From assembly GCA_029891385.1 (NCBI GenBank), contig CM057224.1, positions 28,661,005 through 28,725,004 of the forward strand: a stretch of DNA of 64,000 bases. The letters are read 5' to 3'. This DNA comes from Erythroxylum novogranatense (taxonomy: Eukaryota; Streptophyta; Magnoliopsida; Malpighiales; Erythroxylaceae). A program made the translations under genes and the position numbers. Position 1 is the stretch's first letter. Each line of letters begins with the position of its first letter. This document shows, piece after piece, positions 24,426-36,589 of the stretch. The notes under the pieces are model-generated. The model was given only the letters and a program-made list of their open reading frames with translations, did no database searches and had not been told where the DNA came from.

Positions 24426-25134
24426 GTTCCCAGAAAGTCATATTTTGGTTTTTAAACAATAATTTTTTTATACCATCATTCAAATGAGATCATGTTGGAT
24501 TTGTTATGAACTAGAGACAAGGGTTTATACTCTTATAGAAAGGGGGAGTGTTGAAGCAGTCTGTTAAAGTCCTCAAATTTGGATGGAAGTTTAGTGTAAA
24601 GCATGGTTTTGGCATAAATATAGTCCGTCTATGTTGGGCAATGATTTTTAAATTTCAGAAACAAATTGTATAATTTGAGATTCAATTGAGTTCTGTTTTT
24701 TTGGAAAGTTAAACGGGAATTGTTGATATGGTCAGTGTCGGGAATGTCATGAAAGTGCATAGTATTTATCATTAGATTGCTACATGTGCTTTATTGCTGA
24801 AATGTACTACTATGTGTTAAAAATATGTGTTCTGATTTATGATAGAGGCACTTTTGGAAAGTTAGCCTCAGACATTTTAGAGACTTCCAGGCGTTAGCGC
24901 GGAAGCTAGGTGAGTGACCTAGACGGTTCTCAAAGTATTAAATGTTATAATTCAGTGATTTAAATTCTCTAAAGTGTAATGATGAGATAGTGTTGAATGT
25001 GAACTCCAGATAGAAGGTCCGGAGTATTGAAGTGATAGTATACAGCAATGTTATGAGAATGTGAAAGTGTAATTGTGTTTGTGAAGTGAAAATCTGGAAT
25101 AGATTAGAAATGACTGTAATATACTGATCAGAGC

Positions 25135-25560
25135 GAAAAGCTCAATGATTGATGAGTTAGTGCATACCCAGAGGGCTCTCCTACCTCTAAGACGCGTGAG
25201 AAGTAGTGCATACCCAGAGGGCTCTCCTACCCCTAAGACGCGTTCAATGATTAATGAGCCCTTGACGGGACAGTTTCAGAGTGAAAAGCTCAACGATTGA
25301 TAAGTTAGTGCATACCCAGAGGGCTCTCTTACCCCTAAGACGCGATCAACTATTAATGAGCCCTTGACGGGACAGTTTCAGAGCGAAAAGCTCAACGATT
25401 GATGAGTTAGTGCATACCCAGAGGGCTCTTCTACCTCTAAGAAGCGTGGGAAGTAGTGCATACCCAAAGGGCTCTCCTACTCCTAAAACGCGATCAACGA
25501 TTAATGAGCCCTTGATGGGACAGTTCCAGAGCCTATGGCTCAACGATTAATGTGCCCTTA
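25135..25560 (+). repeat. Tandem repeat in LTR G
   Basis: Five near-identical ~50-base units containing GTGCATACCCAGAGGG and CTCTCCTACC..TAAGACGCG alternate with GAGCCCTTGACGGGACAG blocks. Related blocks recur once in H on the minus strand (about 28380-28500). Confidence 0.85.
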
Positions 25561-26533
25561 TAGGGACAGTATAGATGATTGGTCACAACACTGATATAAA
25601 TTGATAATGGGTTACAAGATTACAGACTGCATTTATTCTGATATGTTTGATTGAATGATAGGCGAAATGTCATATACTGGTGTGAAAACAGTTATGGGGT
25701 ACTCCTAATTATAGAATGTATGACTGATTGTGATATGTTTAATGCTGTATGGAATACTAGAGCTGTTGACCAGAGTTGTCTCCGATTAGAGCTTTTAGCT
25801 CAACGTGCGAAAATGAACTTCGAGTTCATGACTGATCCAGAGCCTTAGGCTCAACGTTTAATGAACCCGGTATCTAGTATTGGATAAGGGTTAGATATTA
25901 TTAAGCCCATCGATAGGACAGTTTAGACACTAGGTCACAGCGAAATGATAATTAAATAGTAAGCGAGTGAAATACTTTTTATCGAAAAATGGGATGTATG
26001 AATATAGATTTCTAAATGGGGAATTCTTGAGAAAATGTATTACGGGATAGAGATAGATCTATGGGAATTGAAAAATGAGATCAAATAGAAAGAATGAAAC
26101 CATAAGTTATTATTCGATTCTGTACTTGAGTGAGCGGACCATCGATGATGGTCACCCATTGAGTTTGCAAAAACTCATCCAAAATTTGCAATTGTTTTGC
26201 AAGACTCAGAAGAATACCCCGTTAGGTAACGGATGTATAGTGATCGCAGAGCGGTATTAGAGGAAAGGATCAATTGCGTATGCATTAGAGTGAAGACTTT
26301 GCTTATATGTTATTGTGTATTTTATATGAGGACCCTCGTGGTCATTGTATCCACCAGATTGGTTATGTAAACTATTTTCCGCAATATACATATATGTAAG
26401 TGTATGATTGTTTCAAAACAAAATTTTTGTACTGTGTTTTAACTGAGTGATGTATCATCCCATCCTCGCAAGGCGCAGATTCGGATATCACCATCGATGT
26501 CAGGTCCGGGTCTTACGGGAGTGGGGTGTTACA

Positions 26534-27183
26534 ATTTTAGCGATGATCTTGTAGCTGAAGTTAATGCATGAGATAGGCCTGAAGTCACTCCAGATGTTAG
26601 AGTTATAAGTTTCAGGGATCAAGCATAAGGAAGTCTTGTCGATCTTTTTTAGAATTACACCTTTTTTGAAAAATTCGTTTACTACTTCTTTCATAATATT
26701 TCCCGTTGTATTCCAAGTTTTTTGATAGAAGATTCCAATGAGGCCATCAGGTCCAGGAGCCTTCAAACCATTCATTTTAAACATTACTTCTTCTATCTCT
26801 TGATCTGTGACCTACATGATTAAAAGATCCACTTGATCTTAAGGAATTTAGTTAAAAAACTTTATAAGACCTTCCCTACACGAGCTAGTATTACCCTCTC
26901 ATCCTATGACCATTTGGAAGTGCTTCAATGCATCTTGAACAATTTCCAGTTGCTTATATAATGTCTCTCCTATTTCTACTTTGACCAAAGTGATCCTATT
27001 AGATTCCTTTCTGGCCTTAATGGTGTTGAAGAAAGAAAGAGTACATATATCTCCTTCACTAATCCAATTAACTCTGGACCGTTGTCTTAATAGAGAGTAG
27101 TGATTATCAACTGCTTGTATGTAGGACCTCAGTGCTTCCTTCTCCTTCTTCGCAATAGCCTCATCAATGGGGTTATTAGCCAA
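26534..27183 (-). pseudogene. LINE F reverse transcriptase, N-terminal half
   Basis: SRVNWISEGDICTLSFFNT (usual RVNWLKEGDRNTKFFH region) near 27070-27010 precedes the reverse transcriptase start GLKAPGPDGLIGIFYQKTW. LIPETYNSNIWSDFRPISC and FSYKIIAK end at the solo LTR. Stops near 26810 and 26895 separate the blocks. Confidence 0.85.
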
Positions 27184-27350
27184 AGAATTTTGTAAGAGGG
27201 AAAGTCAATTTCTAGCAGTTTTTAACTCTTGCATTATGCTAATGCCTCTACTTCCATTCAATCTCTTCAATTCCTGCTTTATGGTCTTTAGCTTTTGCAT
27301 ATAGATGAATTGTTTAGTACCAGTAACATCTACGGAGGATCTTAATTATA

Positions 27351-27669
27351 CATCTTAGTGTCTTTTATCAGTGGCTTCCAAGAGAAGCAAGTAGACTATG
27401 TACTTATCTACTTGCCTACTAGTAAGAGAGAGGCAGGCCAAAGATGATTTCTTGTTTTGTTTTATAAATCTCACAACAGATTTGTGAGTAATGATAATTA
27501 TAATAATATAGTAATTAGTGAAAAGAACAGGCAAAAGTACTTGTCTACTGATCATAAGCTGTAAAGTGTGGATAGAGATCTAGTCCTAGTTAGGCTTGAG
27601 TTAGATGTGACCACTGTGCCGATCCGTCTCATGATCACTTCATCATGCCTCTCTCCCTTCTCCCAACTA
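27351..27669 (+). other. Unassigned stretch between LINE F and LTR H
   Basis: About 320 bases with no recognisable gene or terminal repeat. Confidence 0.4.
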
Positions 27670-29144
27670 TGTAGCACCCCATTCTCATAGCGCATATCCC
27701 TGAACATACCAACGGTATTCGACAACATACTCTACGAGGGTGACATGCTAAAACAGTTTGTCAATCATAACCATTAAAAACTTTTCACACATCACACACA
27801 TATTTCAGAAAACCAATAATCAAATTGGGCCCTTTTTTATAAACTTCATAATCATAATTATTCTTACACTCATTGATCAATCTCATTTACAAATATTTCT
27901 AATTTGGAAAGTTATTACAAAATAAAATTATTCATATACATGTAGTACAATAATTGCATAATACATTCTTTAATACAAAAAAATAGTAAAATATATGTAG
28001 ACGCGAATTGATCCCAACCTCTATCTCTTACTCGAATACAGTGGCTAGACTCTAATTTTTCTAACTGGAGATCTTCTCTAACCCTGAAAAATGTTGGAAA
28101 TTTTAGGTTGAGTTTTGCAAATTCAGTGAGTGGAACATCTATGATGGCTCACTCAATCACATAACACATCAATTCAACATATTGAGTCATATACATTTCA
28201 TGTCACCTGTAATACACATCATTTCCCCAATAATCATATGGCATCACATTACACTTTAATCACTTATTCCACATTTCACATTCAGAGTAGTCAAATGGTT
28301 CATTTCGATCATTTAAAACATACATATCAATTATATATGCAATGCTCATGAGATTCACTTTCGATTATTACGTTGTTACCGAGTGCCTATAACTATCCTG
28401 TACTTATTATGGATACTGGGCTCATTAATAATTGTCCAGTATCTGTTAGGGATATGGGCTTATTATACATAGTGAGCCTTTGGCTCTGAATCACATTCTG
28501 AGGTTTAAGCTCTTTTTTAGTGGCTACTCCAGTCACAACTGTCATTATCTGTTTATGCATTCATGTAATGAAATGCATCAAATCACATAAGATCAATCAG
28601 TCACTTTATTTTACTTTATGCATTCACTTTCATATGTCATCGGACCTAAATCCGGCATTCAACAATTATGTTGAGAATCACTTATTCCTTCAAATTCACA
28701 TTCAAGGAGCACTTCCAATGATTTTCTTACATGCATCAAACGTCTCGGACATTTATTGTCCAGAATTAACACATTCCCATCGATCATATCAGTAGTAATT
28801 CAATATAGAAATTTAAACCAGAACAAATAATGAAAATGAGAACATCTAGGTTGACTCATAGTACGCTCCAAATTAACATTAGCTTCCATGATCCGGAAAC
28901 ATCTAGATGCGGACATTTTATCATGTATATTAGCATCACGCAATACACATATTGTACACACATTAAAAATTTCACAATCACATAAACATTCAATTATACA
29001 CATATGCATATGCGCAATGTATAACGCATGCTCAAATTGACTATTCCGAGTATGTTTCCTTAATAACGTCTATTGATCATTCAAACCTTATCATTTGTAT
29101 GTGTCTATCTTATTCTTAGGTTTACACCTCAAGAACACTTGGTT

Positions 29145-29398
29145 TGTAACAACCCAGATCACCCACTTACAGACATTGTCCACTTTGGGCCTTGACCTAA
29201 CCAAGCCCTCACGGTTTTGCTTTTCCCGAAATCTTCCCAGGAGGTCACCCATCCTAGAACTAGAACTACTCTCACCCAAGCACACTTAATCTTGGAGTTC
29301 TGATGGGATCCAATCCGTTAGGTCATGGAAAACGAGTCTATAAGGGAGGCCTAGCCTCCTACCGGTCCAACTGGCCCGAAAACTGGCTCTGATACCAC
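29145..29398 (-). repeat. Cassandra-like 5S-derived unit 1
   Basis: On the minus strand it holds GTGGTATCAGAGCC, then a 5S rRNA 3'-half match (GGATCCCATCAGAACTCC, AAGTGTGCTTGGG, AGGATGGGTGACCTCCTGGG) and ends GTTGTTACA. A CTAGTT duplication interrupts the 5S part. A 5S sequence in an LTR-like repeat with a tRNA-Met primer site is the mark of Cassandra TRIM elements. Confidence 0.75.
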
Positions 29399-29639
29399 TA
29401 TAACAGCCCAGATCACCCATTTACAGATATTGTCCGCTTTAAGCCTTGGCCCAACCAAGTCTTCACAGATTTGCTTTTCCCGAGGCCTTCCCAGGAGGTC
29501 CTAAAACTATTTTCGCCCAAGCACATTTAACCTTGGAGTTCTGATGGGTTCCAGTCCGTTAGGCCATGGAAAACGCATCTGTAAGGGAGGCCTAGCCACT
29601 TGCCGATCCAACCGGCTAGAGAACTAGCTCTAATACCAC
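29399..29639 (-). repeat. Cassandra-like 5S-derived unit 2
   Basis: Tandem with unit 1. The 5S part has lost the GGATGGGTG segment (minus strand reads TTTTAGGACCTCCTGG), so the intermediate element/box C region is damaged. Confidence 0.72.
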
Positions 29640-29888
29640 TGTAACATCCCAGATCACCAACTCACAAATATTGTCCGCTTTGGGCCTTAGCCCAGCCAAG
29701 CCCTCACGATTTTTTTTTCCTGAGGCCTTCCCAAGAGGTCACCCATCCTAGAACTACTCTTGCCCAAGCACATTTAACCTCGGAGTTCTGGTAGGTTCCA
29801 GTCCGTTAAGTCATGAAAAACGCATCTGTAAGTGAGGCCTAACATCTTGCCGGTCCAACCGACCCTAGAACTGGCTCTGATATGACTT
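29640..29888 (-). repeat. Cassandra-like 5S-derived unit 3
   Basis: Tandem with unit 2. The 5S part is largely kept (TTAAATGTGCTTGGGC, CTAGGATGGGTGACC). It is joined directly to the gypsy reverse-transcriptase fragment. Confidence 0.72.
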
Positions 29889-30190
29889 GCCTAAGGAATC
29901 CAATCTTCCTCAGCCAAAATTCACATTTTGAAAATTTCGCATACAACTGTCTTTCGCGAAGTATTTGTAGCACAATCTAGAGATGTCTAGCATGCTCATC
30001 TTCATCCTTAGAGTAAATCCGAAGATCATCAATGAAGACTATGATAAACTAATCTAAATAAGATGGGAACACCCTATTCATGAAATCTACAGATATTGCA
30101 GGTGAATTTGTCAATCCAAACGACATCACTAAAAAATCATAATGTCTGTATCTCGTCCAGAAAGTAGTCTTATGCACATCTTTCTCATCA
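29889..30190 (-). pseudogene. Ty3/gypsy reverse transcriptase fragment
   Basis: On the minus strand it reads [19 protein letters not shown], then [11 protein letters not shown], then the catalytic FIDDLRIYSKDEDEH, then [12 protein letters not shown]. This is the chromovirus type of reverse transcriptase, the class that Tekay-like LTRs belong to. About 100 residues remain with two in-frame stops. It may have come from the internal region of a Tekay-like element. Confidence 0.88.
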
Positions 30191-30193
30191 ATA

Positions 30194-30420
30194 GGGTCGG
30201 TTAGACCGGCAGGAGGCTAGGCCTCCCTTATAGACATGTTTTCCATGGCCTAACGGACTGGATCCCATCAAAACTCCGAGGTTAAGTGTGCTCGGGGGAG
30301 AGTAGTTCTAGGATGGGTGACCTCCTGTGAAGGCCTCGAGAAAAGCAAAACTGTAAGAGCTTGGCTGGGCCAAGGTCCAAAGAGGATAATATCTATAAGC
30401 GGGTGATCTGGGGTGTTACA
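30194..30420 (+). repeat. Cassandra-like 5S-derived unit 4 (opposite orientation)
   Basis: The 5S-like part is 30258-30340: GATCCCATC, GGTTAAGTGTGCTCGGG, GTAGTTCTAGGATGGGTGACC. Box A, intermediate element and box C of the pol III internal promoter are all recognisable. It lacks the primer-site end and finishes GGGTGTTACA. Confidence 0.78.
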
Positions 30421-31303
30421 TGATTATTGTAATATCATAATTCAATTACTTGTCATTTCTTTTCTAGCATTATTTGCTCTCATAATATCTAATTCTCATT
30501 CACCGTTACTTAGCACATATTACTCACATATTACTCAACTCCTTTGATTCACAACTACAATCATATGAACATCTTCATTCCCATTATACTCATGCCTTTG
30601 ATAGTTTGATGTCAACAATTCATTCACTAAGTTATAACCTCAATTATTAGCTTATACATATCACACATTTAGTCACTTAATTCAAGCATCATTCCATCTT
30701 TTCTTAAAATAAATTTTAGGTTCCATTTTGTTTGGCAATTTTGACAAAGAAAATGAGGTTTTTAGGCAATACATTCTTCTAACAAATGTTCTTTTATGTA
30801 TTAAGTTTATAATGACAACAATTTATACAGTTTGGTTTAGTATTTTGCAAGTTATACCTAAAATACTACAAACTATTCCCAAATCGCGATAAAACATTGT
30901 ACTCAACTTCAAGCTAATTTTTGAAACCCTTAAAAATAGAATTCAAATTCAATTCCTTCATGAAAATTGTATCCATATGTTGCTAGTTTAATCTAAACTT
31001 AAAATCATCCCATTTGGATATCTATAGATCAAGATATAGCCAAATTACAGATGCCTATTCAGTGAAAACACTCCATTTAACCTATTCCAGCACACTTCAT
31101 CATTTTCATCCTAAACTCATCAATCAACTATTTACCAATCCTTTCCAAGTGAATTCAAATGACAATGAATTCTGGTAAAGAGGAAGGACAATGTGTAAGG
31201 AGCTTGTGGTTCAAATTTCAATTCAATCAAAGGTACGGTGAAGAAGTTATGATCAAAATAGTGAAAGGTGTTTAAAGCGTCAGAAAGTATTGCACCTTCA
31301 CTG

Positions 31304-31545
31304 TCACGATTGTGCTTGTGCATGATCGTGCACTGCCTGTTGATTCCTCTCTGTCACGATCGTGCTTGTGCAAAATCGTGCTCTACCTAAACTCCTTTGA
31401 AGTTTCCTCACTATCAACGATCGTGCTTGTGCACAATCGTGCACTACCTAATATTTCCTTTCTGTCACAATCGTGTTTATCATGCAACTCTTCTGATGTT
31501 CCCTCTCTATCACGATCGTGCTTGTGCACAATCGTGAACTGCCTA
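31304..31545 (-). repeat. Array of CACGATCGTGC palindromes in LTR H
   Basis: Five units of ~50-60 bases, each with CACGATCGTGCTTGTGC or a close variant, usually followed by AATCGTGCAC. The 158-residue + strand open frame across it (31312-31788) is repeat-derived and not a credible gene. Confidence 0.82.
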
Positions 31546-32886
31546 ATGTTTCTTCCATTCCTACTTCCATTTCAGCTCAAATTATTCACACACAAATCAA
31601 AATTCATACTTGATCATAAACACCAAAATAGAACATATTCTTATACATTTTCATCATTAATTTTTTGCACATGTTCTACTTCATTTTTCACATTCATTTC
31701 ATTCCAAACTATCAAATTTTTCCACATTTTTTTTTACACCATCTTTAATGATCATTCTAACTCAAATCATTTTAACAATAACTTTTGAAATATTGATTAT
31801 CATACATAAAAGCAAGATATGAATCTCCTACATTTCTCATTCACGTGTCATCACTCTTCAGCTCTTTTTTTCACTATTATTTGATCTCAAGATATCATCA
31901 CAAATGCTTTTTATTAACCAATCCATTCATAATATTAATATACTAAAAACTGAACATAAACTCATTTATTTTTACTCCCACGTACAATGTATATTTAACT
32001 GCTTGATCATGATCATGCTATCTCAAACCAAATACCATATATATAATTCATTTCAAAACAGCCCATGTAGATCAAACATGTACTTACTTGCTTTAAACTT
32101 CAAGTTTCTTCAAAATTCATGTGAAACCCTAACTCCTTTAATAATACACGATCATCAACAATTAAGGTGGAATAAAGTGGATCTTTGTGTAACAAGATGT
32201 AAAAATAACAAAGATCTTGAAGTATAAAGTGAAAGATGATGACAACTCAAAATTGAAAGTAGGGTTGATAAGAAAATGATGTGAATGAAGAAGAAGAAGG
32301 GAAGAAGAAGAAGAATGAAATGGAGAGCATGTAGCTAAAGAAATCTAATGAAAGACCAAATGATTGTCTTTCATTTAGGCTATACATGTCACCACCTTAT
32401 GGTCTTTACTTGGTCTTTTAAATTATTAGTCTATTTTTTCCCATTTCTAATCCAATTGCCTTCCGATTTTCTATGACACTTGTTATTAAATCTTAATGTC
32501 ACTTATCAATAATTTCTACTACCATTTGATAGTTAATTATACTATCATTTATCAATTGTTTTGCTATTTGACATTTTTTAGTCCAAAATACTGTAATTTT
32601 ATAAAATTCTCAAAATTTACCAAAATTTGAAATCAATAATTTAATTTACCATATCAATTTTTAAGGCAAAAGATTCACATTCCATATCATAATCACATTA
32701 AAACAATAATTTATACCTAAAAATGTCATGAACAATTCATTGTAATGTGTGTAATAATCAAATTCATGTGTATGTATACTATATTTTGCATGAGCATGAA
32801 GTGCATTTCCTAATTTTTTCATTGATATTTCTCATGTACAATATTCTAAGATTCTAATCATTAGTACAAAAAAAGGGGATGTTACA

Positions 32887-33485
32887 AGATAATTGCATGC
32901 GACTCAAATCGTCTTTTGTTTTTCTTATACTTACATGTCCTAAACAATATCTAATGATGTAATAATTGAAAGAGAGAAAAATTAAATGAGTTAAACGATG
33001 TTGGAACAGAGGTTACTGAAAAAAACGGCATAGGTAATTTAAAGCCGCTAGTTGCTATACTAGAATAATTCTGAATGGCTCACGCTAATCCAAAAGCCTT
33101 GTGCTTTTCCCATTCAACGAAATTGCTGTCGTACATTGATTATTTCGATTAAACCAAAGCCTTCCGCTTATGCCATTCAACGAAATTGCTGTTGTACATT
33201 GATTATTTCGTTTGTTTCGTTCACATGTACATGAATTACTTTTCATCCAAATTTGGTAATAATCAAAATTTAATTTTAGGCAAACCGTCTACTTCCACAA
33301 CCAAAACTAAAACTCATATACCACCATAATAGCTATACTCTTTAATGTATATGTATATGTATATATTTACATCATTATTAAACCTAGGATAGGAATATTA
33401 TAAGATTAAAGAGCATACATATTTTGTCAAAAATAAATAAAATTAATAAATAAAATGTAATACTTTTGCTCAAAGTTATGAATAT
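32887..33485 (+). other. Unassigned AT-rich spacer with a ~62-bp tandem duplication
   Basis: CATTCAACGAAATTGCTG and the following TACATTGATTATTTCG occur twice, at about 33112 and 33174. Nothing else is recognised. Confidence 0.6.
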
Positions 33486-34399
33486 CGTACTAGGCTAGAT
33501 ACCGAATTGAGTTCTGGAACGAAACTATATCGGTACCGATCAGTACCGTTTCGAGTAATTTTTTAAATTTATGAAATAGTCTCTAAAATTTTTAAAAATT
33601 GCAAAATAGTCCATATTGGTATATTGTACAGTTGTACTATATACTTTGCTAGTTTACTGTTTATATCAACCATGCTTTCAAAAATCTTAATAATAAAAAA
33701 TAATGACAATTAATATGAAATAACAATAATTTTAAATATTTTATATATAAATAATAACCACAATTAATATAATTATAAAACAAAGACAATCATCATCATA
33801 CAATTATAAAATTAAGAATAATATAAAGTATTTAAAATATTACAATAATACAATTTCATCATTTTAATAAATAATATTACATCAAAAGATTCAAAACAAA
33901 GATATAAAAAGAACAATAAATATTACAAGAAGAGTTGATGACGAAGAAGCAATCAAGTAGAAGTTAAACAAGAAATAAAAAAATTACAGTTGCATTACAT
34001 AAATACAATTTAACATAAACATCAAATACAAGTAAAATTAAAAGAAGAGAAAAAATAAAAACCAAAAATTCAATCGTCAATGGGAGGATATCCGCTAGAA
34101 CTGCACTGACCCCAATGATCATTTGGTACAAAATCCTCATCATTGAGAGGAGCTCCATCATTATTATCATTCAAATTTAATATACCAAATGACATATCAA
34201 TGCTTGCTCATCCAAGATTATTTTCCAAATCCAAATCATTCACATCAATTAATTTGGGTTTTTCAAAAACCCAATTCGCCAAAACATTAATATTATCAAT
34301 GGTAGTTGAATCATTTGAATTACTTATGCTATTAAGACTCCTAGTAAACAATTAACTTTAATTATTAGAAAATTATAAGAAATTATATCGAAATTAATA

Positions 34400-36499
34400 A
34401 TGATAATAATGAAAATAGCATATCTTTCCCGAAGATTTAATTTGTAACGAATATAAACCAAGTCATTTAACCTCTTATGCTCCAATTCTATTCCTTTTCT
34501 TTGAGTGGATAAATTCAAATGTGCTCCAGTTTCGTCTACACCCAGATGCACTCATACATTGACTTAAAATTCGAATCGCAAACCTTTTTAATTCTGGAAC
34601 ACAATTTTCGAATTGATCCCACCAAGAAATTGCAAGTTATAAGATAACAAAAGTAGTGTTATAAACAAAATAAAGTGATAATTAATTTTCAACAAATAAG
34701 AAATAGGGAATAAGTAATATCTGGAGAAAGCTTTCCTCTTTGTCGAATAGTAATTGGCATTCCAAAATCCCCACAAGACAACTTATAAAGCTCTATTTAT
34801 GAGCTTAAAAGATCTTGCATTGCGTCATGAGGAACAATTGTTGTAATTGTGAAAAGCATTCTTCTACTAAATTCAGCTTGTTTTTCAAGATCCATTCTAA
34901 AATACACACTAGGCTTCAAAAATGTCTCAGCCATAAACAATGAAGAAAAAAGTTGTCTTTCTCTTCTAACATTAATGATTGAGAGATATGATGTGTATAA
35001 AGAAGGCCTATTTTTCATATTGACCTTGATTGTTTCCGTCACTCTCTCTATAGCATCAAAAATGTAACCTATTATTGGCTTTTCTTCACTATCAACTAAT
35101 CGAACCACCCTCACCAAAGGCTCACAAACTCAGATAACAAATTGACATTGCGATCAAAATTCTCTATCTTCCAGTATAATACTACAAACCTCTATTCCAG
35201 CATTAGACCTAGCATGTTGAGATGCAACCCACTTATCACTTGTAAACATTTGCCTTAATTCCTTCTCCATCGAAACAAAATATTGAAGTGATAACAAATT
35301 TGTTGCAAATCTTGTCACAACAGAGCGACACAAATTCCTACTATTAATAAATTTCCTTCTCATCAAATTCAAAACCCATGCACGATTATAAATAAATTCT
35401 GTCACCTTTTTAGCCTTTTGCATAGTCTCATCAATAATAGGAAAATATCTAGGATCCCATATATTCTCCAGAATTAAGTCAATGTAATATGCAACACAAG
35501 GAATCCAAAAAATAAATTATAGGTATTCTACAACCTTTTTCCTGCCGCTATATAAGCGGAATCATTGTCAGCAATAAACTGAACAATGTTTCCAGGCCCT
35601 ACTTCATTCACAACTTCATCAAATATCCCAAACAAAGTCTCAACATTTCTAATAAGGCCAGATGCATTAATAGATTTCAAAAACATAGAGTCATTTGAAG
35701 AATAAACCAAAAAAATTATAATAGGCTCTTGTCTCTTATTTGTCTAACCATCACACATAATTGAACAACCATAAGTACCCCAACTCACTCTTCTTTCAGC
35801 CAAATAATTTCTAATTTCAAAAACAACACAACTTAAAAGTTTGCCTCTCAAGTCATCAATCGATGACCCTTTGTATCCTGAACCATAAGAGACTATTGCA
35901 TCCATCATAGGTTGATAATAATAAGATTGAGAAGCATTCAATGACGAACTTGTATCATACCACCATCTAGCTACTGCCATATCAACATTATGAGTCGCAT
36001 CTCTTAATTGCATTGCACTACTAATTGAAAATTGGGCTCTAGGAGTTGTTCGTGATGCAAAGAAACTAGTCTCCCGCTTTCTTCTCTTCCTTACATCAGA
36101 TTCTTCAAGATCCTGAGGCTGAGATGGAACACTATCAGTACCACTACCACAACCACTTCCATCTTCAACATTTCCATAATCACCATGGAAACCAAAAAAC
36201 GAACTTCCACTAACAATTTCAAAATCCAATCTTCCCCTTCTATCTTTCTCAAATTGATGTTCATCAAGCAATGTTTTCATCTTCCACTTCACATCATGAC
36301 TTACTTTTTTATATATTTCCACATCTCCTTTAACTCCAACTAAATGCCTTTTCAATCGGGTGATTCCTCCACCTTTCAAATAGTTGTTACAAAACAAGCA
36401 AATGGTATGATTCTTTTGACCGGGAATTGCACCAGCGTGAGCCCAAACTGGATCACTGTATCTTCCTGAACTAGGTTGATCGGGAGTATTTTCTTCCAT
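34400..36499 (-). pseudogene. hAT transposase (BED finger, DUF659, dimerisation domain)
   Basis: The ATG at 36499 follows a good splice acceptor (GTGTACAG). A BED-type zinc finger comes first: CLFCNNYLKGGGITRLKRH, residues ~34-53. A K/R-rich nuclear signal (RKRRKRE) follows. The DUF659 core has YGCSIMCDG, VKSINASG-like KSINASG, then IADNDSAYIAAG, so two catalytic aspartates are recognisable. A TAG at 35744-35746 replaces the conserved W of GWT, and frameshifts follow near 35520. Later blocks (EFIYNRAWVLNLMRRKF, EEKPIIGYIFDA) and a scrambled dimerisation tail (RKGIELEHKRLNDLVYIRY, about 34510-34440) continue in other frames. Dead as written. Confidence 0.88.
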
Positions 36500-36589
36500 T
36501 TATCTGTACACAAAAATAAATGACACATAATTTCAGTACACAATGACAATATGCATATCCATCTTATATAATATAACCCATTCTATAAT

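Larger units (their letters stand above)
23352..26533 (+). mobile_element. Solo LTR G, Tekay-like gypsy, nested in LINE F
   Basis: It begins TGTAGCATCC and ends GGGGTGTTACA, with ATTTT on both sides (23347-23351, 26534-26538). Removing it with one ATTTT joins YKIIAK to the next reverse-transcriptase residues in frame. It is 3182 bases with no coding region. Its 3' end and internal blocks (for example GTGAGTGACCTAGACGG near 24910) match the LTRs of element I at 52641-59526. Confidence 0.92.
21990..27350 (-). mobile_element. LINE (non-LTR retrotransposon) F, 5' truncated
   Basis: Minus-strand reverse transcriptase and zf-RVT-type C-terminus of a plant L1-like LINE, in two parts either side of solo LTR G. 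The part upstream of the reverse transcriptase is short and I see no endonuclease domain. Bounds are approximate. Confidence 0.82.
29145..30420. mobile_element. Segment bounded by inverted Cassandra-like 5S-derived repeats
   Basis: The left end TGTAACAACCCAGATCACCC and right end GGGTGATCTGGGGTGTTACA are near-perfect inverted repeats. The flanks TGGTT and TGATT resemble a 5-bp target duplication. Inside are three tandem minus-strand units, a gypsy reverse-transcriptase fragment and one plus-strand unit. Confidence 0.6.
27670..32886 (-). mobile_element. LTR H, Tekay-like gypsy, with a nested insertion
   Basis: TGTAGCACCCC at the left and GGGGATGTTACA at the right are the LTR ends of element I in the same minus orientation. 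The internal order also matches G and I: A/G-rich GAAGAAG tract (about 32285-32315), palindrome array, GGGCTCATTA-type blocks, then the TGATGGCTCACTCAA block near 28145. Without the 29145-30420 insert it is about 3.9 kb. The flanks AACTA and AGATA do not form a clean target duplication, so the ends or the solo status are less sure than for G. Confidence 0.68.

Noticed and set aside
29145..30420. 5S rRNA genes
   Set aside because: Only the 3' portion of 5S is present, embedded in ~245-base repeats with a tRNA primer-site motif and LTR-like ends.
31312..31788. 158-residue frame in LTR H
   Set aside because: Its N-terminal half is a translation of the CACGATCGTGC repeat.
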